Source: Gammaproteobacteria bacterium
Lineage (GTDB): Bacteria > Pseudomonadota > Gammaproteobacteria > Pseudomonadales > Oleiphilaceae
Length of the DNA stretch: 26,249 bases
NCBI GenBank assembly: GCA_029268325.1
Contig: JAJUGC010000001.1
Coordinates: 1 to 26,249, forward strand
Reading direction: 5' to 3'
Shown: positions 7,857-15,240 of the stretch, piece by piece
Layout of the letters: each line of letters starts with the position of its first letter
Numbering within the stretch: position 1 is the stretch's first letter
Notes under the pieces: model-generated
The model's input: the letters and a program-made list of their open reading frames with translations, nothing else
Databases searched by the model: none
Told to the model about the DNA's origin: nothing
Made by a program: the position numbers and the translations under genes

Positions 7857-10109
7857 ATGAATAAACAGGATTTTGCCGCGGGAGGCAACGAGCAAGGCCC
7901 GGCACAGGGGGCCGTCCCCCCTTGGGAGGTGGACGATGTAGCGGCGAGGCCGGTACTCAACAATACTCCAAGCGTCATTGACCCGGATTGGGATGAAGCT
8001 TGCCGTATCGCGGAGCTGCTGGGCTTTGGGCAGGAGGCGGTGACTGCCCGCAAACGGGCCAGGAAACCCTATCACCCGGCGACGCGGCCGAAGCTTTCAC
8101 CCGAGGAAGCCGAGCGTTGGAACCGTCAAGAGCGGCGCCTATTGGATTTGTTGAACAAGCGTGCCTGGAAGAAACTGGCCACGGCGTTGACGGACATCGC
8201 CCGCCAGTCGCATCCCTTGGACCCCACCACACTGCAGCAACTGCATTATCTGGCCTGTACCCTGGCCGGCGGTGACTGGCCGGCCCTGCCCGAGGAACTT
8301 CGCCACGAAGGGGGCACCCTGGTTCAGGCCTTGGCCGATCTGGCGCGGCTGTTGCAATTGGCTCTGGAAGAAGACCTGGAGTGGGCGTTTGACCAGGGGC
8401 TGGCGGACCTTTCCCCCTATCTGATGGGGGATCGTCCCACGGAAATCCAGTTGCTGAACCCGTATCCGGTGGCGGTGGAAGGGCTGGTTGAGTCCGTCCT
8501 GGAGCGGCTGGGCGAACGGTTTGACCTGGAACGACGGGTCGGCCCACGGTTTCAGGCCTCACGCCTGTACTTCCGGCTTCGTCAGCTTCCCGGTCTGCGT
8601 GTGCAGGAGCAGGATTTCCTGCAACTGCGGGAGTCGGCAGGTGGACAGGCCTTTTTTCTCAACTTTCTTGGACGCCAAGGATTGATCCATTGGCGTCATG
8701 ATCCGAACAGCATCCGCGATGCCCTGGAATACCTCTGGCTTGCCTATCGACAGGAGTGCGAGTACGCCGAAGAGCCTTTGGTGGACCTGGGTCTGACGGA
8801 CTTGCAGCCGGTGGCAGAAACCGAGGTCGAAGCCTTCCGGGAGGCCTTGTCCCGTGGTGTGGCCTACCTAAACAACCAAGTCGGGGAAACTCTGGCTGGC
8901 CAGCGCTTTCTCCGGCACCTGTGGCGCAAGTATCTGAGGCATTACCAGGGCGTGCTGGCGCGTATTGAGCAGCCGGACTGCCTGGGGGCGCTGGTTCGGA
9001 TTCGGGGGGCTTTGGCGGATGAAATCGAACCTGAACTGGAGTTTACCCTTGCCGGCCTGGCGACCAGGTTGAGACATTGGCGCCTGGTGGAAGAAAGCTA
9101 TATGCGTGGTCTGGCCCTGGACCCGGATAATCTGGAAGAGACTTTGAACCTGGCCGCTTTCTATAAAAGCCGGAGTCGCTATGTGGAAGCGCGGGGGCTT
9201 TTGTCCAAGGCGTTGCGGCTCAGGCCGGGCGATCCTTTCCTGCAACGGCGACTGCGGGCTGTGGCTGACCGGCAGGATTTGCAAAGCCAACAATCCCCCT
9301 ATCTCACGCCCCTGCCGAATGGCAAGGCCGCCCCGGCCAAGGAGCTGGAGCAATTGGGTAACCTGGAGCTCTTATCCCTGGCGGCGATGGCAACTGGCCT
9401 GCAGTTTGATGGGAGCGGGCACTTGCGGGCGTTTAGCGAGGCAGAGCAGCTGATCTTTCCCCATGAAGGCATTCGCGACCGGATGGTGCGTGAGCTGCTC
9501 ACCAGCCATGGGCTGCTGGTCTATCGCTATTCCCAGGAGCAGAGTTACCGGGTGCAGGGGCTGCTCTTCGACTTTGACACGGACCGGGTGGAGTGGGTAT
9601 TGAATGCCCAGTCTGCGACCTATCCGGATCTGGCGCCGGAGGTCGCGGCCCTGCGCCTGTTGAGGGACCGTTTGACAGCGGACCCTGCGGTCATTACCGG
9701 GCTCTGGCGGCAGGTGGCCGGCCATGACCTGCTGTGCTACGCCCAGCATTGCTTCAAGCAGCTGGGTTGGTATCTGGATTCGTCGGATTATGTGTGGGAG
9801 ATGCTGGATTCCCTGCTTCAGCACCTGCCCTTTAAGCAAGCCATGGCTTTGGTTGACCTGGCCATTGCCGAAACTCAGGGGGATTTGGCGGCGCAGCGGT
9901 TAAGCCTGCGTCAGGCCGGCAAAGCAGCTGTCCGCTATATCCAGAGCAGCTATGAAAAAGCCATTCTTCGGGAGGTGGAGTTGGCGGAGGAGGTTCGAGT
10001 GCTGGAATCGGAATCGCTCTGGGTTCGCCTGTTCCGGATGGACCTGACCCAACTCGGCTCCTTGTATTATCAGATGGTGCCGGGGGAGGTGACGTTCGCC
10101 AGCAGCTAG
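7857..10109 (+). CDS. Large orphan protein with TPR-like repeats
   Basis: The protein has about 750 residues. The ATG at 7857 is preferred over the in-frame ATG at 7851 because GGAG at 7843-7846 is 10 bases from the former and only 4 from the latter. There is no signal peptide or membrane helix, so it is cytoplasmic. The N-terminal 60 residues are low in structure, followed by a long helical protein. A TPR-type pair is clear around 400-465 (ESYMRGLALDPDNLEETLNL, then AFYKSRSRYVEARGLLSKAL). The C-terminal third (about 490-750) is helical with some strands and no known motif. TPR regions usually serve as protein-binding scaffolds; the partner and role are unknown. It stands alone as a transcription unit. 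Confidence 0.82.
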   Translation: MNKQDFAAGGNEQGPAQGAVPPWEVDDVAARPVLNNTPSVIDPDWDEACRIAELLGFGQEAVTARKRARKPYHPATRPKLSPEEAERWNRQERRLLDLLNKRAWKKLATALTDIARQSHPLDPTTLQQLHYLACTLAGGDWPALPEELRHEGGTLVQALADLARLLQLALEEDLEWAFDQGLADLSPYLMGDRPTEIQLLNPYPVAVEGLVESVLERLGERFDLERRVGPRFQASRLYFRLRQLPGLRVQEQDFLQLRESAGGQAFFLNFLGRQGLIHWRHDPNSIRDALEYLWLAYRQECEYAEEPLVDLGLTDLQPVAETEVEAFREALSRGVAYLNNQVGETLAGQRFLRHLWRKYLRHYQGVLARIEQPDCLGALVRIRGALADEIEPELEFTLAGLATRLRHWRLVEESYMRGLALDPDNLEETLNLAAFYKSRSRYVEARGLLSKALRLRPGDPFLQRRLRAVADRQDLQSQQSPYLTPLPNGKAAPAKELEQLGNLELLSLAAMATGLQFDGSGHLRAFSEAEQLIFPHEGIRDRMVRELLTSHGLLVYRYSQEQSYRVQGLLFDFDTDRVEWVLNAQSATYPDLAPEVAALRLLRDRLTADPAVITGLWRQVAGHDLLCYAQHCFKQLGWYLDSSDYVWEMLDSLLQHLPFKQAMALVDLAIAETQGDLAAQRLSLRQAGKAAVRYIQSSYEKAILREVELAEEVRVLESESLWVRLFRMDLTQLGSLYYQMVPGEVTFASS

Positions 10110-10113
10110 AGGA

Positions 10114-10147
10114 CTGTCACGCTGCCACCTCAGCGGCGGCGTGACAG
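10114..10147. terminator. Strong hairpin between convergent genes
   Basis: A 13-base-pair stem with one T/G wobble (10114-10126 with 10135-10147; ends CTGTCACGC and GCGTGACAG) encloses an 8-base loop. It sits 5 bases after the stop of the TPR gene and 21 bases after the end of the convergent gene. There is no clear T-run on either side, but position and strength fit a shared bidirectional terminator. Confidence 0.55.
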
Positions 10148-10168
10148 AACTGCACGACGTGAGGTTTC

Positions 10169-10600
10169 TTAGAAGAAGAGCCAGCGCCGGCCTTCGGATT
10201 TTTCCTGGTTGGTTTCGCTGGTATCGGGTTGGGTAGCAGGGGCGTCGGTGTCGGTGGTGGCCGCTGCAGCTGTGGAAGCCGTCTTTTCTGGCTGGGCCTG
10301 AGAGTTGGCATTGGGTGTCATGATTCCCAAGGCCATGAGGGTTGCATCATCAACTTTGCCTGTGGGCACCAAACCTGGATGGGAGCTTTGGTAGTCCCGT
10401 AGGGCTTCTTCGGTGACAGGGTCCATGACTCCGTCGACAGGATTCAACTGATAGCCAACCCCGATGAGGGCATGCTCCAGGGCGAAGATGGTATGGTCCC
10501 GGGTCTGCTCCGCCACCGCCGGTAAGCTCTGGGCTGCCACCATGGCTAGCACAGCCGCTCGTGCCCAAGGGCGTACCAGGGATTTATTGTGCAAGTACAT
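10169..10600 (-). CDS. Exported peptidoglycan-binding-like domain protein
   Basis: The protein has 143 residues. The ATG at 10600 is chosen for its AAGGAG 7 bases upstream and for the signal peptide it yields; longer frames up to 10717 read through non-coding DNA. Residues 1-30 form a signal peptide (cleavage after AVA). Residues 37-93 resemble PG_binding_1: a helix (FALEHALIGVGY), VDGVMDPVTEEALRDYQ, then TGKVDDATLMALGI. Such domains bind peptidoglycan. The C-terminal 50 residues are a disordered Thr/Ala/Pro-rich linker ending in basic and aromatic residues (RRWLFF). No catalytic domain is attached, so it is probably a binding or anchoring protein of the periplasm. Confidence 0.82.
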   Translation of the reverse strand: MYLHNKSLVRPWARAAVLAMVAAQSLPAVAEQTRDHTIFALEHALIGVGYQLNPVDGVMDPVTEEALRDYQSSHPGLVPTGKVDDATLMALGIMTPNANSQAQPEKTASTAAAATTDTDAPATQPDTSETNQEKSEGRRWLFF

Positions 10601-10964
10601 CGCTTTCTCCTTTTGGTCACTTAACCCAACTGTAGGCCTGGGCGACGGGTGTCCGCCGGTGACTTCGGCGTATCGGAGGGCACAGGGCCTGACGGGCCAA
10701 AACCATGGCCTTGGCAAAGGCCGTCTCCGAATTTCCCAGCTACTGTTGATTCATGTGGCTGATGGCCACGGCTTATCATTGTTTGATGAATCATTGACCA
10801 GTTTAGAACACTATATCCCCTCATGAAACCCCAAACCCGGACTCAGGTTGAAACCGCCGGGCCCATTCACCAGAACTAAGGGGATACCCATCCGCAGTCA
10901 AACGCCGTGTCTGGCCTTGCCGGCGGCTTTGCCACTGCTCCGCTTCCCAGGACAGGAGGTGCCT
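10601..10964. promoter_or_regulatory. Divergent intergenic region
   Basis: These 364 bases separate two divergent genes and should hold both promoters. The least GC-rich part is about 10765-10820. A small dyad TGATGAATCA lies near 10783; its half-site spacing of 2 does not fit an FNR box. I find no convincing -35/-10 pair and no supported gene. Confidence 0.3.
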
Positions 10965-12038
10965 ATGCAACTGCCTCTCAAAAACCGGCGTGAGGCGGGT
11001 CGCGCCCTGGCCGCACTACTGGACGATTTTCGTGATCGGGACGATGTGCAGGTTTTGGCGCTGCCCCGGGGTGGGGTGCCCGTGGCCTATGAAATCGCCA
11101 TGGCGCAGGATGTGGATCTGGATGTGTTGATCGTGCGCAAACTGGGCGTTCCCGGCCATGAAGAGTTGGCCATGGGGGCGATTGCCAGCGGTGGCGAACG
11201 GGTGATGAACCAGGAAATCGTGCTGTTTCATCAGATTGACCAGGCGACGGTCGATGCCGTGGTGGCGCGGGAAACCCAGGAACTGGAGCGGCGGGAGCAG
11301 GAGTATCGCGCGGACCGGCCACCACCGGAGTTGCAGGGCAAGACAGTGATCATTGTAGATGACGGCCTGGCCACCGGAGCGACCATGCGTGCCGCTATCG
11401 AGGCGGTGAGTCGTCAGAAACCGGCGTGGGTGGTCATAGCGGTACCGGTGGCGGCCTCTGTTACCATCAACCTGCTCCGGACTGTTGTCAACGAGTGCAT
11501 TGCCTTGGCGACCCCGGAACCCCTGTTTGCGATCGGACAGTGGTATCAGGACTTTGCCCAGACCACCGATGAGGAGGTCAAGCGTCTGCTGGCGGATGCC
11601 TGGAGTCGCCAAGGGGCGGCCAGGGTTGACGTCTTGGATGACGACATCCAGCTCACCAAAGTGGTTCCGGAGCAGTGGACAGGGTTTTGCCAATCCTTTG
11701 CTGAGGATCACCGGGGCTGGCTGGTGACCCTGGGAGAGGTGGATACCCGGCAGCTGCAGGAACAGCCAGACAGAGCCCGCCATGCCATGCGCAAACGGGC
11801 TGATGGCGTGCCCCTGTGCAAGGTGGCGTATGACCCCGGCCAGAATGCCGTGTTGGTCGAGGTCAGTGAAGACCAGCAGGCCCGCCAGCTGTATGTGGAC
11901 CACCCGGTCAGCCTGTACCGGGAACGGGTGCAGGATGCCGACAAGGGGCTGCGGATTGATACGGAATCCGGCACCTCCATGCTGGTGGAGTTTCATCCCG
12001 TCCCCTCTCCGGCGGAGCGAGCGGGAGTTCAGCGCTGA
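10965..12038 (+). CDS. Phosphoribosyltransferase domain fused to a DUF5335-like domain
   Basis: The protein has 357 residues. The ATG at 10965 follows an ideal AGGAGG, while the longer frame from 10848 has none. Residues 1-215 are a type I phosphoribosyltransferase: LALPRGGVPVAYEIA (31-45), KLGVPGHEELAMGAI (59-73), and the PRPP loop VIIVDDGLATGATM (128-141) with the Asp-Asp pair. This subgroup is common in operons for stress or unknown functions, and the accepted base is not known. Residues about 227-350 look like DUF5335 (QWTGFCQSFAEDHRGWLVTL, 237-256), a small beta-rich domain. The stop codon overlaps the stop of the convergent membrane-protein gene inside a 10-base palindrome. The second domain is called with moderate confidence. 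Confidence 0.85.
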   Translation: MQLPLKNRREAGRALAALLDDFRDRDDVQVLALPRGGVPVAYEIAMAQDVDLDVLIVRKLGVPGHEELAMGAIASGGERVMNQEIVLFHQIDQATVDAVVARETQELERREQEYRADRPPPELQGKTVIIVDDGLATGATMRAAIEAVSRQKPAWVVIAVPVAASVTINLLRTVVNECIALATPEPLFAIGQWYQDFAQTTDEEVKRLLADAWSRQGAARVDVLDDDIQLTKVVPEQWTGFCQSFAEDHRGWLVTLGEVDTRQLQEQPDRARHAMRKRADGVPLCKVAYDPGQNAVLVEVSEDQQARQLYVDHPVSLYRERVQDADKGLRIDTESGTSMLVEFHPVPSPAERAGVQR

Positions 12039-12607
12039 TCCGGCTGCATGCCATTGCGGACCTCCACCGGTAGCTGGGCGACCCGCTCGTGATGGCGAGC
12101 CTGGTTCAGATGAGGCCACCACTCATACAGAAAAGTCTCGATGGGGCGCCACATGGCCACCCAGCCCATGATCAGAAGGCCCTCCCTTAAAATGTGACTG
12201 CCAAAACTGTTCGCATCGCTGAGGGCCTGGCTGAGCAGGAAACAAACCGTCAGGAAGGAGAGACCAACGGCGAGGTTGATGCGGCCCCGCTGGAGTTCTT
12301 TGCGCAGCCGTTGGCGGTGTACCCTGGCCCGGTACAGGAAATAGCTCTCCAGGCTGGTACTAACCAGGGCCTGCGCTTCCGCGAGATGCTCCGTGGGTAA
12401 ATAGACCAGGATCCGGACCGGAGCGCCCGCCGGGAGCTCCTTCACACTTTCCAGAATATAGGCGGCCGCCTCTTCGTCCAGATCCCGACGCCAGAAAGGG
12501 GCGGGGTCCAGGTTATCGAAAAGTTGTTCGAGCTGATCGATCCGAATTTCCACCAGCCAAGTGTCACCCTCTTGTCGATAAACGGGGCGGGATTTGTTAC
12601 GCAACAT
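12029..12607 (-). CDS. Unrecognised two-helix membrane protein
   Basis: The protein has 192 residues, with GGAG 7 bases before the ATG. The first 100 residues are soluble and acidic (strand-rich start, then EEAAAYILESVKELP and VRILVYLP). Two membrane helices follow: about 112-131 (LAVGLSFLTVCFLLSQAL) and 140-158 (LREGLLIMGWVAMWRPIETF), then a short basic tail. I recall similar hypothetical proteins in other Proteobacteria but no function. It converges on the phosphoribosyltransferase gene with a 10-base overlap, so the two ends may interfere transcriptionally. Confidence 0.78.
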   Translation of the reverse strand: MLRNKSRPVYRQEGDTWLVEIRIDQLEQLFDNLDPAPFWRRDLDEEAAAYILESVKELPAGAPVRILVYLPTEHLAEAQALVSTSLESYFLYRARVHRQRLRKELQRGRINLAVGLSFLTVCFLLSQALSDANSFGSHILREGLLIMGWVAMWRPIETFLYEWWPHLNQARHHERVAQLPVEVRNGMQPDQR

Positions 12608-12853
12608 GCAGGACTCCGCTCATTGAAACTGCTGGCCGGCCCCGGGTGCGCCCATTGTGGGAGGTTAGGCCGGCTGGTGACATGATCGCATGGAAAGCGG
12701 AATCAGGTGAATGGGGTTGGAAAACTTGCTGGGCAGTTAGCCGAGTCCATCGTGCAAACCTTTGGTTCGTCTGCCAAAATAAGAGCTTCCGAATTCCCGC
12801 TGCCAGGGGGGATGGCCTGCATGAACACGCTACATGTTTAGGATACAACAGCC

Positions 12854-14500
12854 GTGATTTTTTTGACTCTGTCGCTGGCCCTGGGTGGTCTGGGCATGTT
12901 GTTTCTGGGCATGAACATGATGACCGACGGGCTGCGCCTGGCGGCTGGAGACTCCCTGCGTAACTGGCTGGCCCACTCTACTGCAACCCGGCCCCGGGCG
13001 GCGGGAAGCGGATTTCTGCTCACCGCCCTGGTGCAGTCTTCAGGCGTGGTGAGTGTGGCAGCCCTGGGGTTTACCAACGCAGGGATCCTGGGCATGCGGC
13101 AGGCGGCCTGGGTGATTTTCGGAAGCAACGTGGGAACCACCCTCACGGCCTGGATTGTTGCCCTGATTGGCTTGAACCTGAAAGTGGATGTCCTGGCGCT
13201 GCCATTCATCGGTATCGGCATCATCCTGCAACTGGCGGCAGGATCCAGAAGGATAGGGCACATCGGCTCGGCGCTGGCCGGCTTTGGCCTGCTCTTTCTG
13301 GGCCTGGATTTCATGAAAAATGCCTTTGCCGATACCGCGTCCCTGTTTCCGGTCGCCAAGTTGGGGGCCGGCACGATTCTGGATCTTATTCTTGCGGTTT
13401 TCGCCGGTGCGGTCTTGACGGCGTTAATGCAGTCATCAACTGCCTCGCTTGCCGTGGTGTTGACCGCCTCCGCCCAGGGGCTAGTCACGCCCATGCTGGG
13501 GGCGGCCCTGGTGATCGGAGCCAATGTGGGCTCGACGTTTATGGTGGTGCTCGCTTCTCTGGGGGCAACGGCGGCTGCCAAGCGGCTGGCCATGGTGCAT
13601 GTCTGCTTCAACGTCCTCACCGCCTGTGTCGCCTTCTTGCTGCTGTCGCCCCTGTGGTGGATCACATCCACCCTGGCCGGCACCCTGCAGCAAAACACTC
13701 TGGCCGCCCAACTGGCCGTGTTCCATACCCTGTTCAATGTGTTGGGATTGCTGTTGATGTGGCCGCTGGCGGACTATCTGCTGAAGTGGGTAGAGGGGCT
13801 GTTTCACGAGCGGGAGGTGGCAACCGCCAAGCTGCAGTATCTGGATGAGACTGTGATGGCGGTACCGGAGATGGGGGTGGCGGCATTAACCTCGGAGTTG
13901 CAACGGGTCTTCATGAAGCTGGTCGGGCAAGCCCGGGGTTGCCTGCGGGGCGAGACGATATCCCCAAGCGGGGAAGCCATGGTGCAGGATCTGCTTGGCG
14001 CCATCAACAAATACAGCAGCCGCCTGAGTCAGCAGAGCTTGGCCAGTCTTGGCGTGTCCGACCGGCTGCTGGATTTATTGCAGGCCCAGTTTGCCTGCGG
14101 AAAGTTACAGGAGTTGCTCAAGGAACTGACCGTTGAAACTTCAGGTGTAGAGCAGGCCGGGCATCCCCGGTCACAGTTGGCATCTGCGTTGGAAACCCTG
14201 CTGGCCCGTTTGGAGATGGAACCCCACGATGCTGCCGGGCTGGCGGATGACCGGCTACGGATCAAGGCCAGCCGACAAATGCTGCGAGCCCACTTGCTGC
14301 ATGAGCTGCAAGCCCAAGGGGGAGGCTCTCCGGTTGAGGTTGCTCAGCGCCTGGCTTCCTACGATGTCTGGGAGCGGGTCGCCCGGCAGATGACGGAGAT
14401 TGCCGGTCTCCTCTGGAAGCCGCAGGAAGAGGCGGATGAGTCTATGAGCGATGGTGGGGTGAGCGTGCCGGCGGAAGTCTCCGGCACGTCTTCTGCTTGA
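12854..14500 (+). CDS. Na/Pi-cotransporter (NptA/YjbB-like) family protein with PhoU-like tail
   Basis: The protein has 548 residues and starts at GTG 12854, with AGGA 11 bases upstream; the first helix begins at once and no better start exists. The family moves phosphate with sodium across the inner membrane, and YjbB exports it. The diagnostic inverted-repeat motifs are present: QSS at 61-63 (TALVQSSGVVSVAALGF) and QSS at 193-195 (TALMQSSTASLAVVLT), each followed by GSNVGTT and GANVGST segments. About eight hydrophobic helices cover 1-310. Residues about 330-540 are a helical PhoU-like cytoplasmic region. The role in phosphate homeostasis is inferred. It is not next to pst or pho genes here. 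Confidence 0.9.
   Translation: MIFLTLSLALGGLGMLFLGMNMMTDGLRLAAGDSLRNWLAHSTATRPRAAGSGFLLTALVQSSGVVSVAALGFTNAGILGMRQAAWVIFGSNVGTTLTAWIVALIGLNLKVDVLALPFIGIGIILQLAAGSRRIGHIGSALAGFGLLFLGLDFMKNAFADTASLFPVAKLGAGTILDLILAVFAGAVLTALMQSSTASLAVVLTASAQGLVTPMLGAALVIGANVGSTFMVVLASLGATAAAKRLAMVHVCFNVLTACVAFLLLSPLWWITSTLAGTLQQNTLAAQLAVFHTLFNVLGLLLMWPLADYLLKWVEGLFHEREVATAKLQYLDETVMAVPEMGVAALTSELQRVFMKLVGQARGCLRGETISPSGEAMVQDLLGAINKYSSRLSQQSLASLGVSDRLLDLLQAQFACGKLQELLKELTVETSGVEQAGHPRSQLASALETLLARLEMEPHDAAGLADDRLRIKASRQMLRAHLLHELQAQGGGSPVEVAQRLASYDVWERVARQMTEIAGLLWKPQEEADESMSDGGVSVPAEVSGTSSA
14464..14488 (+). terminator. Hairpin at the 3' end of the Na/Pi gene
   Basis: CGTGCCGG (14464-14471) pairs with CCGGCACG (14481-14488) around a 9-base loop, followed by TCTTCTGCTT. 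It lies inside the last codons. It may terminate the transcript, but the T-rich tail is weak. Confidence 0.3.
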
Positions 14501-14509
14501 GCCGGGGCG

Positions 14510-14938
14510 TCAGTCGATTTCCTTGAAGCGGTAAACCAACCCCTGACGTCCGCTGATCATGTAGTGCTGAAGATGGCGCTGGCCTTCGTCGTAACTGCGG
14601 GCTTCCGCCCGGTCGTAGGCCACACAGCGATCCAGAAGGGCGTCGCTCCAGAAAAACACTTCATGGCGGCTGCCTTCGTCTTTAAAGCAGTACAGATCGG
14701 TCTCGTTGCCTGTCATGTAGGTATAGACCGTCAGCCGGTAGAGATCATCCCTGGCCTTTTCAATTTCCAGTACCTTGACCCGCAACCGAAAGCCCGACGC
14801 CAGCAGCGTGCGGACTTGTTTCTGGTTGAAGTCGTTGTCGTCCAGAGTACGAAGCTCTGGTGGTGTGATCGCACCCTGCGCTTTCAGTGTGTTCCCTCTC
14901 TCGGTTACTTGAGGTAGTTCAAAGACTTCAAAAGCCAT
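14510..14938 (-). CDS. Unrecognised small cytoplasmic protein
   Basis: The protein has 142 residues, with no signal peptide or membrane helix. It is acidic and rich in aromatic residues, with a strand-rich middle (FRLRVKVLEIEKARDDLYRL, 50-69) and a charged C-terminal half. I do not recognise a family. The ribosome binding site is weak (AGGT 7 bases before the ATG). It is convergent with the Na/Pi gene (9 bases apart) and divergent from the P-type ATPase. The clean length and protein-like composition support a real gene. Confidence 0.65.
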   Translation of the reverse strand: MAFEVFELPQVTERGNTLKAQGAITPPELRTLDDNDFNQKQVRTLLASGFRLRVKVLEIEKARDDLYRLTVYTYMTGNETDLYCFKDEGSRHEVFFWSDALLDRCVAYDRAEARSYDEGQRHLQHYMISGRQGLVYRFKEID

Positions 14939-15001
14939 GGGGTGTACCTGTGTTGTCTTGGGTATGAAAGGAGACTAGTCGTGCATTGGATGTGCGTCAA
15001 A

Positions 15002-15015
15002 GACAAGATCTTGTC
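15002..15015. promoter_or_regulatory. Perfect 14-base palindrome, candidate operator
   Basis: GACAAGATCTTGTC is its own reverse complement. It lies about 225 bases before the P-type ATPase start and 64 bases before the divergent orphan. The symmetry fits a dimeric regulator; no specific regulator is recognised. Confidence 0.4.
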
Positions 15016-15025
15016 GCTTCAGGCA

Positions 15026-15061
15026 GGTTAGCGCCGAAGGAGTATAACCCTGGCGCTAGCC
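15026..15061. repeat. 10-base inverted repeat with 16-base loop
   Basis: GGTTAGCGCC (15026-15035) pairs with GGCGCTAGCC (15052-15061) with one G/T wobble. The loop contains AGTATAAC. No T-run follows, so a terminator is unlikely. It could be an operator over a promoter or a leader RNA stem. Confidence 0.4.
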
Positions 15062-15240
15062 GATAAAAAACCACTAACTTTCCGTGCCGGGCCACGGCCT
15101 TTCCTTGTGAGGGGGCAGGGCGTTCTTTATCTTCTGGTGAGCAGGCAGGACAGGTTCAATAACGATCCCACAACCTCACTTCGCCTCCTGGCTGCATCGG
15201 ATTCCCACTCCGAGATTCCTGTTTGCAGAAGGATGAGCGG

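Larger units (their letters stand above)
14939..15240. promoter_or_regulatory. Divergent intergenic region with palindromes
   Basis: These 302 bases lie between the small orphan and the P-type ATPase gene and contain no supported gene. Two structured elements sit 11 bases apart: a perfect 14-base palindrome and a longer inverted repeat whose loop contains TATAAC, a possible -10 element. Both could control the ATPase; this is inference from position. Confidence 0.4.

Noticed and set aside
10782..10796. TTGAT...ATCA dyad resembling an FNR box
   Set aside because: The half-sites are 2 bases apart rather than 4, and the neighbouring genes give no anaerobic theme.
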